64,000 nt of DNA. It comes from Paraescarpia echinospica. Taxonomy: Eukaryota > Annelida > Polychaeta > Sabellida > Siboglinidae. This document shows positions 21,233-31,355 of the stretch, piece by piece. The stretch is taken from the NCBI GenBank assembly GCA_020002185.1, contig CM034543.1, positions 9,712,302 through 9,776,301 of the forward strand, given 5' to 3'. A model generated the notes under the pieces. It made no database searches, was not told the origin of the DNA, and worked only from the letters and a program-made list of their open reading frames with translations. The translations under genes were made by a program, and so were the position numbers. Numbering within the stretch: the stretch's first letter is position 1; each line of letters begins with the position of its first letter.

Positions 21233-21552
21233 ATGGAACCGCCATATACCGCCGTCGACTCAAGCGCGTTTCTCGGAGCACCCGCCGTCGAAACATGCGT
21301 CTCTGTGGATGCGCCCGTTGCCGGCGACACCTCCTCCGTCGCGAGCGTTCCGATGCGTCTCTGCTGTAACGAATGCCCTAAGGCCGAGATCGTCTTCCTG
21401 TGCCTGATCGTCGTCTGTACACGGTGATCTTCGTCAGTATATACAATCTAACGCGCGGCACGGGCGACTCCAACCTGTGGAAGGCGCTGCTGAGTAGTTG
21501 CCTCGGCTACCTACTGCCGAGTCCATCTATGAGGTGCGATGGCATTGTCTGA
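21233..21552 (+). pseudogene. Small single-pass membrane protein, element C
   Basis: Identical to the left duplicate, including the frame change inside the hydrophobic segment near 21417. The stop at 21550-21552 overlaps the penton ATG (21539) by 14 nt. If the frame change is a sequencing error the gene would encode a ~105-residue Cys-containing membrane protein. Confidence 0.55.
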
Positions 21553-22375
21553 CTTTTACGTGACGTTGCCGAGCAACGCGTCTATGAAGGCGCACCCCAA
21601 AAACACTTTGACGCACTACACGACGAATCTGCCGCAGCGCGTCGACCTATCGGGGCGGTGGGAATGCGGGCTGATATCGCTACTATACACGCATAGCTGG
21701 TACAACGTGACACCGGCGGACGCCTACTTCTTAGTGGCTTGCGAGTCGGGGGAGAAGGACGTTTACACCACCGGGGACGGGCGTAAAATTGCCCGGCAGG
21801 CCAACATTCCGTAAGGCTTTTACAACAGCGCCTACGAGCTGATGCACGCAATCAACGCGGCGCTGACGAAACTGAGCACGGATACGGTCAAGGCGCGCAT
21901 GGAGTTCAGCCCCGTCTCTAATCGGATGACGTTGCGTCTATCGCCGGGCACAAAAATTAACATGCCGACGAAGGGGCGCCTGAAACAGATACTAGGCTTC
22001 GAATCGAAATATATCCGGGTGTACGGGGTGCCCGACGGCGGCCTGTCCCCGGGGTATTTGTTCGAGTTCGAGGGGAGCCACCCGGTGGACCTGAACAGCG
22101 GCGTCGACACCATGTTCGTGTACACGGACATCGTGGTGTCGCGCATCGTCGGCGACGTATTCGCCCCCCTCCTCCGATCCGTGCCCGCCTACGGTTCGAA
22201 CGGGAACGTCGTATCGAACGTCTTCGACCGCGTCCAATACGCGCCGCTCCTGTGTCGCCAATTCGATTCGATCGAGATAGATATAAGAGACGACCTCGGT
22301 CAGCCGATACCATTCGAGCACGGAATAGTCTTGACGACGCTTCACGTCAGACACTGCAAGTCGAAACTGTTCTGA
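21539..22375 (+). pseudogene. Penton/minor-capsid-like protein, element C, one nonsense codon
   Basis: 278 codons with a single interruption, TAA at 21812-21814 (Tyr in copy A). The C-terminus is intact: FVYTDIVVSRIVGD, APLLRSVP, a DRVQYAPLL segment, IEIDIRDDLGQPIPFEHG and LHVRHCKSKLF. The stop TGA 22373-22375 precedes the core ATG by two bases. Comparison with D (269 residues) shows the same length and the same IRDDxG/xPF/G end, which marks them as one family. Confidence 0.65.
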
Positions 22376-22377
22376 CG

Positions 22378-22788
22378 ATGACGCGAAGCGCGTACGAGGA
22401 CTACTACACGCGGCAGGTCGGTGGTGGCCTGCCGGTGTTCGTCGGCGCCCGATCGCAGCGGGGCCACGGTCTGGGTAATCTCTTCGGCAGCCTGTTTCGA
22501 AGCGCCATGCCGCTCATCAAGAGAGGGGCCGTGGCGCTGGGCAAGCGCGCTCTCAAGACGGGCGTGCGCGTGGTGCAGGACGTCGTCGCCGGCGGCAATT
22601 TGAAACAGGCGGTAAAGCGACGCGCGAAGGAGGCGGGCGCCGACCTTGTCGACGGGCTGTTGAATGCCCCCCCGCCGCCGCCGAAAAAGCTATGACGCAT
22701 AAAGCCGCCCGGCAAGCCGGCGACGGCCAGTAAGAAGAGGCGCCGTCAAAAGAAGCAGACGTTGAGCGACGACGTTTTCCCCGCGTAG
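22378..22788 (+). pseudogene. Core-type protein, element C, premature stop
   Basis: Same as copy A: TGA at 22693-22695 after PPPPPKKL, basic tail open to TAG 22786-22788. The truncated 105-residue form keeps the Gly-rich and amphipathic parts but loses the cluster of basic residues. Confidence 0.55.
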
Positions 22789-22792
22789 TACG

Positions 22793-24093
22793 ATGACGTT
22801 CGTGCATCGACAGTCGTGCGAGGGCATAAAGAGCGAAATGGACCTGTTCAGCGTCCCGACGACGCAGACGAGCATCGAGAGCGGTCAGTGGATCGATCAC
22901 CAGCCGCTGACGGCCCTCGACGCTGGCGGCCTTGTCGAGTTTCTCATTCCGGTCTCCGGAGACGACTATCTGGACCAGTCGACCGCTAGACTGTACGTGC
23001 GCCCCAAGGTGGTGCAGGGGGAAGGCACAAATCTCGCGAACGACAGCGTCGTGGCGCCCGTCAACAATCTCCTGCATTCGATGTTCAGTCAGATCGACGT
23101 GACGCTGAACGGCACGCTCGTGACGTCGTCGACCAATACGTACCCGTACCGGGCCTACATCGAGACCCTGCTCAGTTACGGGTTCACGCCAAAAAGTCGC
23201 AGCTCGAGGCCGACATGTGGCGCAAGGACACCGCCGGGCGCATGGAGAAGACCAACAACAACAACGGCGGGGACGCGCATCGGCACCAGTACATACACGG
23301 CAGACGCGAGTTCGACATGATGGGACTCCCGCACGTCGACGTGTTCATGCAAAACCGGTACATACTGAACGGCGTCTACCTAAAGATGCGAGTGGTACGA
23401 AGCAAGGACGCCTTCGCGATCATGGGCGACGTCGTCGATCCGGGGTTCAAAATCGTCCTGCTGGAGGCCTATCTGCAGGTGCGCAAGGCCAAGTTGAACC
23501 TGGCCGTCCAGCTCGGTCACATCAAGGCGCTGACGCTGGGGACGGCCAAGTATCCGATGCGCCGCGTCGACTGCAAGTTGTTCTCGATACCGCAGGGCAC
23601 GATGTCGCACACGCACGAGAACGTCTACCTGGGCACGTTCCCGAGACGCGTGTTCATGTGCCTGATCGACAACGACGCCTACAACGGGGCCTACGATAAA
23701 AACCCGTTCGACGCGAAGCACAACGACGTAATCTTCCTCGCCCTCTACGTTGACGGATGCCAGGTGCCGAGCAAGCCGCTGCAGCCGGACTTCGCGCATC
23801 GGCGCTACATCCGAAGCTACATGAACCTGTTCGCCGCGACGGGGAAGGCGCACGAGGACGAGAGGTTCGGCGTGACGCGCGCCGAATTCGGCGACGGCTA
23901 CACCGTCTTCGGCTTCGACCTATCGCCCGACTGCTGCGACGGCGAACACTTCAACGTCGTGCGTAAGGGGAGCCTGCGCGCCGAGATCCACTTCGCGCTG
24001 GCGCTCGCACGGACGGTGAACGTCGTCGTGTACGGGGAGTTCGAGTCGGTGCTCGAAATCGACAAGAACAGGAACGTCGTGTACGACTACTGA
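22793..24093 (+). pseudogene. Probable major capsid protein, element C, one-base deletion
   Basis: It differs from the intact copy A mainly by one missing A in SYGFNAKK near 23187, which shifts the frame; reading resumes from 23215 (MWRKDTAGRM) to the end KNRNVVYDY. Two open halves of 175 and 292 codons result. Confidence 0.78.
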
Positions 24094-24098
24094 GAGAG

Positions 24099-24548
24099 AT
24101 GGACACGTTTCAGCTGATACGTCGCCTGGCGGTCGACTTGTACACTAAAAACATCGTCGTCGGCGTCGTGCCTAAAGATTAGCTGCCGGGACGGCGGCTC
24201 ACCGCCTACCCGACGGCGTTCGTGTGCAAAACCGACGACGGCGACGAACCGGGGGAGCAGTGGGTGGCCGTCTACGTGGACGCCGACCGGCGAGGCGAGT
24301 ACTTCGATTTGTACGGCCGGCCGCCGCGGCACGCCGACTTCCGCGCCTTCCTGCGCCGCAACTGCGACTCGTGGACGTACAACGGCAAGAGACTGCAGAG
24401 CGGCGTATCTAACGTGTGCGGGCAATATTGCGTCACCTTCCTGCTCTTACAATGCCGCGGAATGCCGCTAAGCGGCTTCCAGTGCCTGTTCGGCCCCGAT
24501 AGGGTGGCCAACGACTGTCTCCTATTCGACTGGCTAAAGCCGCATTGA
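24099..24548 (+). pseudogene. Adenain-like protease, element C, nonsense plus lost His
   Basis: TAG at 24179-24181 replaces the Glu codon of VVPKDEL, and the catalytic His codon is CAG (GEQW), as in copy A. The Asp (YFDLYG) and Cys (SNVCGQYC) positions are kept. The shared His-to-Gln change means the protease was already disabled in the ancestor of A and C. Confidence 0.82.
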
Positions 24549-24860
24549 ACTATTATTAGACGATCGAGTATCCGAACCGAATTTGTCGGAACCACCGGGC
24601 GCGGGCTCCTCGCCGCGCTAGGCAGGCAAGACCAAAGTAATGAGATTGTTGTTGTTGTATTGCGTCACCTACCTGCTCTTAGCGGCGCATTGAACGCTCG
24701 CTGCTTATTATCGCTTGCTATTATTATTACGAGTAGTAACTAAAACGATGAAAACTGTACTACCGAGTGTTCAAATTTTTATTCGTACATACATCCATAC
24801 CCTAGGGGTAGCTCCCTAGGTAGGGTCCCTACCCCTAGTGGTAGGGAGGGAGGTCCCTCG
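24549..24860. other. Convergent 3' region of element C
   Basis: Same content as 2936-3247: minus-strand AATAAA (TTTATT at 24778-24783) and the CTAGGGGTAG/CTACCCCTAG stem-loop. No gene. Confidence 0.5.
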
Positions 24861-27800
24861 TTATACCAGTATCGGCGCCGTGGTGACGCCGTCGTCGAGA
24901 ACGCGACGTTTGGCGAAGAAATAGCTCAACGCCGCGCGCTCCTGAATATACGTCAGCACGGACGACTCCTTCAATTGGAAGCCGCGGTTCCAGCCGCCGG
25001 CGCTCCGTTGGCTGCGCAGCACGCCGAGGAAGGCGTCCTTGTCGACGTCGTTCTGACGCTTGCTCAGGCCCTTCGTACTGTACTTGTCGCCGTTGCCGCC
25101 GTCGCAGTCGAAACAGTAGTACGTCTTGCTGCAGAGCGGGACGATTCCGCGACCGGACCATTCCTCTTTGAAGAGGCCCGGCGTTCGCTTGTCGTACCGG
25201 CGCCGTCGCGCGCAACACTCGTCGGGCGCGTCCCACGCTCGCCCGGCGAGCCGGCACCGCACGTACGCCTCCGCGTGCGCGTCGCAGTGTTCCGACGGGA
25301 ACCACTCGGCGCGGTGCCGAAAGTAGTGTTCGCGCTTAGCCGTCGCCACGAGCTCGTCGAGGCCGCACCCCGCGAGGCTCAAATACGCCGAATCCGTGTC
25401 CATCGCGCAGTACTGGAACAGGGGGCGCGGAATGTAGGCGGCGATGAAATCGTAATAAAACTCCAGCATACGCAGTTTGGCGTACAGATAGACGAAGTAG
25501 CCGATCTGGACGGGCAGCGCGTACCGGACGGTTCGCTTGTTCAGCGCCACCTCGTAGAGGCCGTCGGGGACGACGACGTCGAGTTTACGGAAGCGACGAT
25601 CATTGTTCAGCGTCGCGGCGCCGGCGGACGTGCAGAACTTGATGTCGCGGTTCAGGTCGACGCGCGTGATCGTTTTCCCGTAGGAACTGTTGCCGAGAAG
25701 TTTAAACGTGTCGGCGATGATGGCCTTGTCGGGGTCGGCGTCGCCCGCGCGTCGCGCGGCGGAGACCGTATCGCCGAAGGGTCGAAAGCACGCGACCGGC
25801 TCGTACTCGACGATCTTGTAGACGCGCTCGACGACGAGGCCGTGCCGCAGATACCACCGCAGTAGCGGCTTCGCGAGCAGAATCTTGGCGCCGAAGAAGC
25901 TTCCCACGAGCGTGCGCTGAGGCCGGGCGAGGAGCTCGTGCGTTTCGGAGTAGCGCCGCATGAACGGGCTGAGATCGTCGCGCGCAATGTAGGCGTTCTT
26001 GAAGATCGGCTGCATCTCGGCGAAGGCGTCGCGCAGCGCCTCCGGAACGGCGGTGTCGCACTCGACGAGGCCGAACAGCGTGCCGTCGAGCACGGCCTTC
26101 AGGATCGTCGGCCGCGTCACGGCGCCGCCGCCGCCGCCGGTCCAGCTCCGCGGCGGCGGCGGCGGTCTCGTCGCGCGCCACTTGTACTCCCACATCTCGA
26201 CGACGGCGACGAAGCGGCGAAGGTAGTCAGTGACGGCGGCCGTCTCCGCGTACAGTTGGCTCATCGGCTTGCCGTTCACCGCGTTCTTCTCCCTCCCAGT
26301 GCACGGGCAGCCGTGGAAGAAGCACCCTTGGAACTGGTACGCCGTCCGCTTCGCGCAACACCAGCCGTCGACCCGGTACTTGCCGACGCGCTTCTCGCGC
26401 CCGTTGAGCTGGTGACGTATGTGCGCCCCCGTCCGCGCCGCCTCCTACGTCAGCCACTCGACGGCCAGGCGGCCGTAGCGGTGCACGCGCTCCGGCCGAA
26501 AGGCGTTGTCCGCGCGCCGGCGCATGTACCAGCCTGCCGGCATCTCCTGCGTGATCGCCCATAGGTAGAGGCCGTTTGCGTCGAAGCCGACAATCGAGCG
26601 GCAGGGGCGCGCCGACTCGCCGTACTCCTCGCGCCGAAGAGCGGTCACGCCGGCCTCGTGATATCGCGCGAAAATGATCGAGGGGGCGCCGACGATCTGC
26701 GACTGTAGGAGCCGGTGCAGGTCCTTGTTCGATTCGTGAAGAGCGTGAAGTGGAGCGACGACGGCAGATCTTTGAATAGGTACAGCAGCGTCAGGCCCGG
26801 CACGCTGATGGCGTCCTTGAACATGTCGATGAGGCGCTGTCGATAGAATGCGAACTGCTTGTCGACGGCCTCCAGGAAAGGCACCACGTCCCTATTGTTA
26901 TACCACACGAGGTAGTCCCGCAGCGTCGTCATCCCCTCTTCGCGCCATACCCGCGCGCAACCCTCGTACTTGGCGGCGGAGAGGCCTTCGCGCTTCAGGC
27001 GGCCGTAGAAGGCCTCGCGCGGTGGCAGCTGGGTCTCGTACAGTTTTCGCAGGTCGTCGAGGTACTCGTAGGGAAAGTGCCCCTTCGTCGCCTCACACCC
27101 GTAGTCCTTCAGAAACCAGGCGTAGCTGACGCCGGGGACCAGGTAGTTGGTGATGTCCAGGAACTTGAGCGTCGCCGTCGTCAGGCACATGAAGTTGTTC
27201 TGACGCTTGATCGTAAAGGCCGACGAGATGCTGTGCGCCTCGGTGGTCATGAACAGGGGCGTCAGATATTTCTGAACAACGTTCAAGTCGTACTTCCCCG
27301 AATTGAAGCAGAGGACGGGGAGGCGGCGCAAGTGCTTCCACAGCCGGTCGCCGAGCACCGTGTACGGGCTCTTATCGCGAGCCGCCTCCGCCGCCGTCGC
27401 GTGCGCCCGCCATTCGTCGTCGAGAGCGTCGAACGCCTCGAAGGTCGCGTCGAACGACGGCCGCAGAGTCGCGCACGCCGCCTCGCTCATGGCCTCCAGG
27501 GCGTCGATCAAGCGTTTCGCGAGATCGCCCGAATCGCCGGACGTGACGAAGCAGCGCGCCGTCTCGTGCCCGGGGATGTTCGAGGCGACGCTCACACTGA
27601 GTAGCTCGTGTCGCGCAATCCACTGGCATTTGGCGCTGTCCGCCGCCAAGAATCGATCGTCGAAGTAGCACTCAAAGTCGTACGTCGCCCTGAATGGGTA
27701 GTAGCGGAGGCGTTCGTCCACGTAGACGCCCTCGTCCTCCAGCTGTTGAAACACGGACGGCGTCGGATGGTAGACGCCGCCGGTAAAGACGTGACGAACG

Positions 27801-28737
27801 CCGCCCTCGCACGTCGCCTCGTGACGCCACAGCCGATGGGCGGTACGCCATAGCGCATCGCCGCACTTGCCGCATCGGTACGAACGACAGAACAGCAACA
27901 CGTCGGCTATGAAGGAATAGTGCGTCTAGAACAGATTGACGCTGATGGTGGTCGGGTAGCGATGGAGGGAGCGGCGGACCACTTCGGCGGCAGCGCCCTC
28001 CGCCCTCAGTCGATACACTGTCACATTCGTTTCGAAGGCCGCCTCTTCCCGGCCGAGTTCGTTCAGCGGGACGCCGGCGAACGCGCAGTAGGGTTGGCCG
28101 GCGCCGTATTCGGCGTAGAGCCTTAAGGCCGCGGTCGTCAAATCGACTGCGCCCCGATGCAACGCCAGACAGCGGAACAGGCACAGGTTGTCGGCGTACG
28201 GTCGGCCGTGGCGATCGTTCACTAGGCTGACGAGCCCCGCGTTCCGACGCAGATAGTCGGGGAGGCGCTACTGGCGCGCGCAACCGATTGGATGGCTGAT
28301 GATGGCGTTGAGGAAGTACGTAACGTTCGTTACCAACTAGGAGATCCACCCTAGTCGAGTCGCTGCGCGATCACGTACTGCAGAACGTCGGGCTGCCGGG
28401 CGTCGCCGAGGAAACGTTCGAACGACGCGGCGTCGGAAACGAGGACGGGCGACTCGAGATAGCGTCCGCAACAGTTACACGAAGAATGGTAGTAACGGAG
28501 TCTGCCCGTCTCACTGTGCCGAAGGATAAACCCGTACGATAAGTTTATTTTAAAGGCCCGAGTCTGCGCCTCGAACATCAGTCGTAGTTGAGCTTTGCGC
28601 ACGGCCTTTTCCAAACGGCCGGACAAATGGAAATTATACCTAGATTGGACCGGTCCGCGCGCTACAGACGTACGGATGCTCGCCCAGTGTATGTTTTGTG
28701 CGCTAGTTAGACAGGCGTTCGGTAACAGCTGACTCAT
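24861..28737 (-). pseudogene. polB: Protein-primed family B DNA polymerase, element C, broken
   Basis: The best preserved polymerase copy. The catalytic half (24861-26447) is one open frame with motifs B (KLLGNSSYGKTI, ~25690), C (MDTDSAYLSL, ~25400) and KYSTKGLSK (~25070). Motif A GFDANGLYL lies near 26575. The exonuclease part (Exo I ~27675, Exo II ~27295, Exo III ~26895) and the zinc knuckle (~27870) are in the 26645-27901 frame. Breaks are a one-base loss near 26738, TAG at 26445-26447, 27926-27928, 28268-28270 and 28351-28353, and a frame change near 28335. The 17 bp missing from copy A are present here, as is one extra Pro codon in a GCC run near 26130. Confidence 0.88.
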
Positions 28738-28832
28738 GCATTAGGTGCTGGAGAGTATTGAATAGCAGCAACGTTTTTTGGCTTGCGATGGCGCTAAGTG
28801 TCGACAACAGGAGGCGGGAATTGTTTTGTTTG

Positions 28833-29178
28833 ATACGTTTTATTAAGCATCGTACATCACCACAGTAAGGCTTTATGCCACGGTAAACAGAAAAGAGGCT
28901 TTATGCCACAGCAGGGTAAATAATAAGGCTTTACGCCCACAACAGCGGACTATAGGCCGCTCGATTAATTCGGCACTGCTACAGAGTACATCACCACAAT
29001 AAGGCTTTATGCCACAGTAAAGAGGCTTTATGCCACAGCAGGGTAAATAATAATAATAAGGCTTTACGTCTACAACAGCGGACTATAGGCCGCTCGATTA
29101 ATTCGGCACTGCTAGAGAGTAATATTCAATTCGACCCTGCTAATGTTCATCCGTGTATATAGTAAGGCTTTATGCCAT
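28833..29178. repeat. Two tandem ~140-bp repeats upstream of the polymerase, element C
   Basis: Counterpart of 7200-7545, with the same AAGGCTTTATGCCACA and CGGACTATAGGCCGCTCG words in each unit. Confidence 0.75.
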
Positions 29179-29307
29179 AGCGAAATGCAAATGTTCATCG
29201 GCGAAAATACATATTAAGCGTTCGGCGGAGAAAACGTCGCCCCATCAGTCGGCGAGGCCTTTTCAACAGGTAATGGTGTACGGCTTCTTCCAAGAGTCGT
29301 CGCCCCA

Positions 29308-29997
29308 TCAGACGACGAGGCATGCCCTTTTCAACAGGTAATGCTGTACGGCGACCTCCAACAGCGAACGATCGAACGGCGCCATCCAATCCGTCCCCAT
29401 GAGCCAGTCGGCTACTTCGCGCATGAGGGCGCCATCCGAAATGCGATCGCCGCGTACGCAACGCTCTTCCAATACCGAGAGTATACGAATAGCGGGCAAC
29501 AACAACGTCTGCTGCAGAAAGCTGTCGAGGGCCACCGAAAAAAAACACATATTCAGTGCCGCCACGTTTTCGTACAGAAGGCTGTACCGTCGGCTCGGCT
29601 TCCTTCCCCTGTATCCGCACATGTGAACGAAGGGGCACCCCTCCTCGGGAGGGCACTCACCACATTCTTGGCGCGCGGTGTCCATCACTGGTTCGCCAAT
29701 TAGCTCGGCAAATGTGGACATCATACAGCGCTGCCGGCCGGCGAACGAGTGAAGAACGCTCCATTCCGAGTCGGACTGAAGAGTGCCCACGACCACGGGG
29801 GATTTGTTGCGGGCCCACGGAATAAAGTCCTCTGACGATATGGACAACACGTCCATTTGTAGTGAAGGCGATGGCAGTACTGCTGCTGTTGTTGGCACCA
29901 CCACCGGGGTTAATGGAACGTACGTGGGAGCAACGGCATTGCTCACCGGCGGAATGGGCTGCGTGTCTTCCTCAGTGGAGCGCGGCCAGTACGGCAT
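29308..29997 (-). CDS. 229-residue protein with Cys/His cluster, element C
   Basis: Open frame equal to 7675-8364 except for a few substitutions (for example RRYSLLYENVAALNMCFFS against RRYNLLYENVAALNMFFFS). The C-x2-C-x5-C-x3-H-x-C cluster is unchanged. It lies on the same strand as the RPA-like gene, about 300 bases downstream of its stop, and may share its transcript. No homologue recognised. Confidence 0.6.
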   Translation of the reverse strand: MPYWPRSTEEDTQPIPPVSNAVAPTYVPLTPVVVPTTAAVLPSPSLQMDVLSISSEDFIPWARNKSPVVVGTLQSDSEWSVLHSFAGRQRCMMSTFAELIGEPVMDTARQECGECPPEEGCPFVHMCGYRGRKPSRRYSLLYENVAALNMCFFSVALDSFLQQTLLLPAIRILSVLEERCVRGDRISDGALMREVADWLMGTDWMAPFDRSLLEVAVQHYLLKRACLVV

Positions 29998-30297
29998 CGC
30001 TTCTTCTCTCGTCAGCGAGGGCGGAGTCGGCGTGTTGGCGTCAGCGAAGCATGGCCGAGGAAGCGTTTCCTTCTAAGCGCACTTTTCGGCGGGGGGCGCG
30101 CACTCGTCAGCATCGAGAATTCCACGCAAAGCAGAAGCAATTACAACATCCTACAAAAAGCAATAACCAAACGATAGTCATTCAAGTATGAACCGCGTAT
30201 ACTCGCGCCTCGGGTTCGCTCGCCTTCTTCGACACGACCCGCACATCACGGACAGTATACGTGTCCAGTATACCACCCCACACTACCTTGTGCACGG

Positions 30298-30891
30298 TTA
30301 TCTCCAAGACTGGCTCGCCACAAAGCTACTGCGCAACTGGTCTGGCAACAGGCCAGACACATGCTCGGCATCGTAATCGCCGATCGACAATATCGCTTCG
30401 TCGAAGAGCGTAAGCCAAATGCTGGACTCAGCGTCGTCGTCGTCGTCGTCGTCATCGCCGTGCCCTTCCACCAGGACGCGCACCGAAAAATACGTCTTCG
30501 CCTTTGCCTGCACACCATGTACAGCGCACACCCGACCACCGCTTTCAAGGCCTCGCACTTTGCGTTTACAAACAGAACAGCCGACGTACGTGCATTTACT
30601 TTTCCAAGCCACGCCAACGATTGTTACGGGCGTGATAATCTTATATATGCCATCGCAGGCTAGCACGAACTCTTTCAGCGATACCTCGAGCGTCGGTGCG
30701 CCCTCACTCACCACGGCCTCGAAATGCGACTCCGGCTTAGTAGGCGCTACGTCGGCAGTAGGAATCATCGCCCCCTTCGTGGTGGCCTCCGAAGCATGTT
30801 TCGTTTTGCCGCCAGGCGCCACCGCGACAGTTGGAGCAGCCTTCAACTTGCTCTTCTTCGGGGCGGCCTCTCCGTGAACAGGTGGAACCAT
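30298..30891 (-). CDS. RPA-like single-stranded-DNA-binding protein
   Basis: 197 residues from ATG 30891; the frame is open further upstream, but that part would cross the TATA box and lacks family features. Residues 1-60 are Lys/Ala/Pro-rich. Residues 65-190 resemble the C-terminal OB-fold of the RPA large subunit: a zinc ribbon C-x2-C-x13-C-x2-H (residues 105, 108, 122, 125), a YFSVRVLVEG strand and the diagnostic WLTLFDEAILSIGDYDAEHVSG, equivalent to the wxTxFdexaxxllG motif of Rep_fac-A_C. An eight-Asp run (146-153) sits in a loop and is coded by a GTC microsatellite. The protein would bind ssDNA during replication of the element, helping the protein-primed polymerase. Element replication genes often include such a helper, but I do not recall one for this group. 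Confidence 0.68.
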   Translation of the reverse strand: MVPPVHGEAAPKKSKLKAAPTVAVAPGGKTKHASEATTKGAMIPTADVAPTKPESHFEAVVSEGAPTLEVSLKEFVLACDGIYKIITPVTIVGVAWKSKCTYVGCSVCKRKVRGLESGGRVCAVHGVQAKAKTYFSVRVLVEGHGDDDDDDDDAESSIWLTLFDEAILSIGDYDAEHVSGLLPDQLRSSFVASQSWR

Positions 30892-30984
30892 GGTCAACAA
30901 CGCTCTGCAACGACAACAACAGACAAAGTTACTGCAACGGTAACAACACCACACCGACGATACATAGGCGTTCTCCGCCCGGCC

Positions 30985-30995
30985 CTCTATATAAG
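30985..30995 (-). promoter_or_regulatory. TATA box for the RPA-like gene
   Basis: On the minus strand the element reads TATATAGA, about 95 bases before the ATG at 30891, leaving room for a start site and short leader. The palindromic core also gives TATATAAG on the plus strand, so use in both directions cannot be excluded. Confidence 0.45.
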
Positions 30996-31243
30996 CGCTT
31001 TGCACGCGGCCCGCACGCGGCCCCGTGAACGCGCGCCGCAAAACAGCCGACTCTTACAAGGTTACTAAAACTGAAAAAAACTTCCCGTCAGCCTAGTGCA
31101 CAAACAGAACGCCGCTTTTATTTTCTAATACAAGCTTACCATACGATTCTCCTGTCCCTATGAATATTATAGACCGCTTAGTTTGCGCGAATTTCACATT
31201 TAACTGCCGTTATCGGCACTTACAAACAGTTACATAAGCGCGT

Positions 31244-31262
31244 TATATAAACAGTGACGTCA
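31244..31262 (+). promoter_or_regulatory. TATA box and perfect CRE for the spliced gene
   Basis: TATATAAA at 31244-31251 is followed by the full palindromic cAMP-response octamer TGACGTCA at 31255-31262. The coding ATG is at 31356. CREB/ATF-type factors bind this octamer in animals. An octamer so close to the TATA box would overlap the core promoter. Confidence 0.5.
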
Positions 31263-31355
31263 GCCCCTTATGTAAGCCTACGGCGTACGTGTCTAGACCG
31301 CTACACGTTGCCGCGCAAAACAACTGCGCAACAACTGCGCAATTCATTTCTCACG

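Larger units (their letters stand above)
21058..23354 (+). repeat. Right member of the duplication that flanks the sequence gap
   Basis: Counterpart of 17763-20057. This copy has the longer, in-frame version of the penton 3' end. Confidence 0.85.

Noticed and set aside
29862..30191. Plus-strand frame of 109 codons (also 8229-8558)
   Set aside because: Mostly antisense to the 229-residue gene's N-terminus.
30188..30376. Small plus-strand frame (also 8555-8743) over the RPA-like 3' end
   Set aside because: It overlaps the antisense of a recognisable RPA-like domain and has no features of its own.
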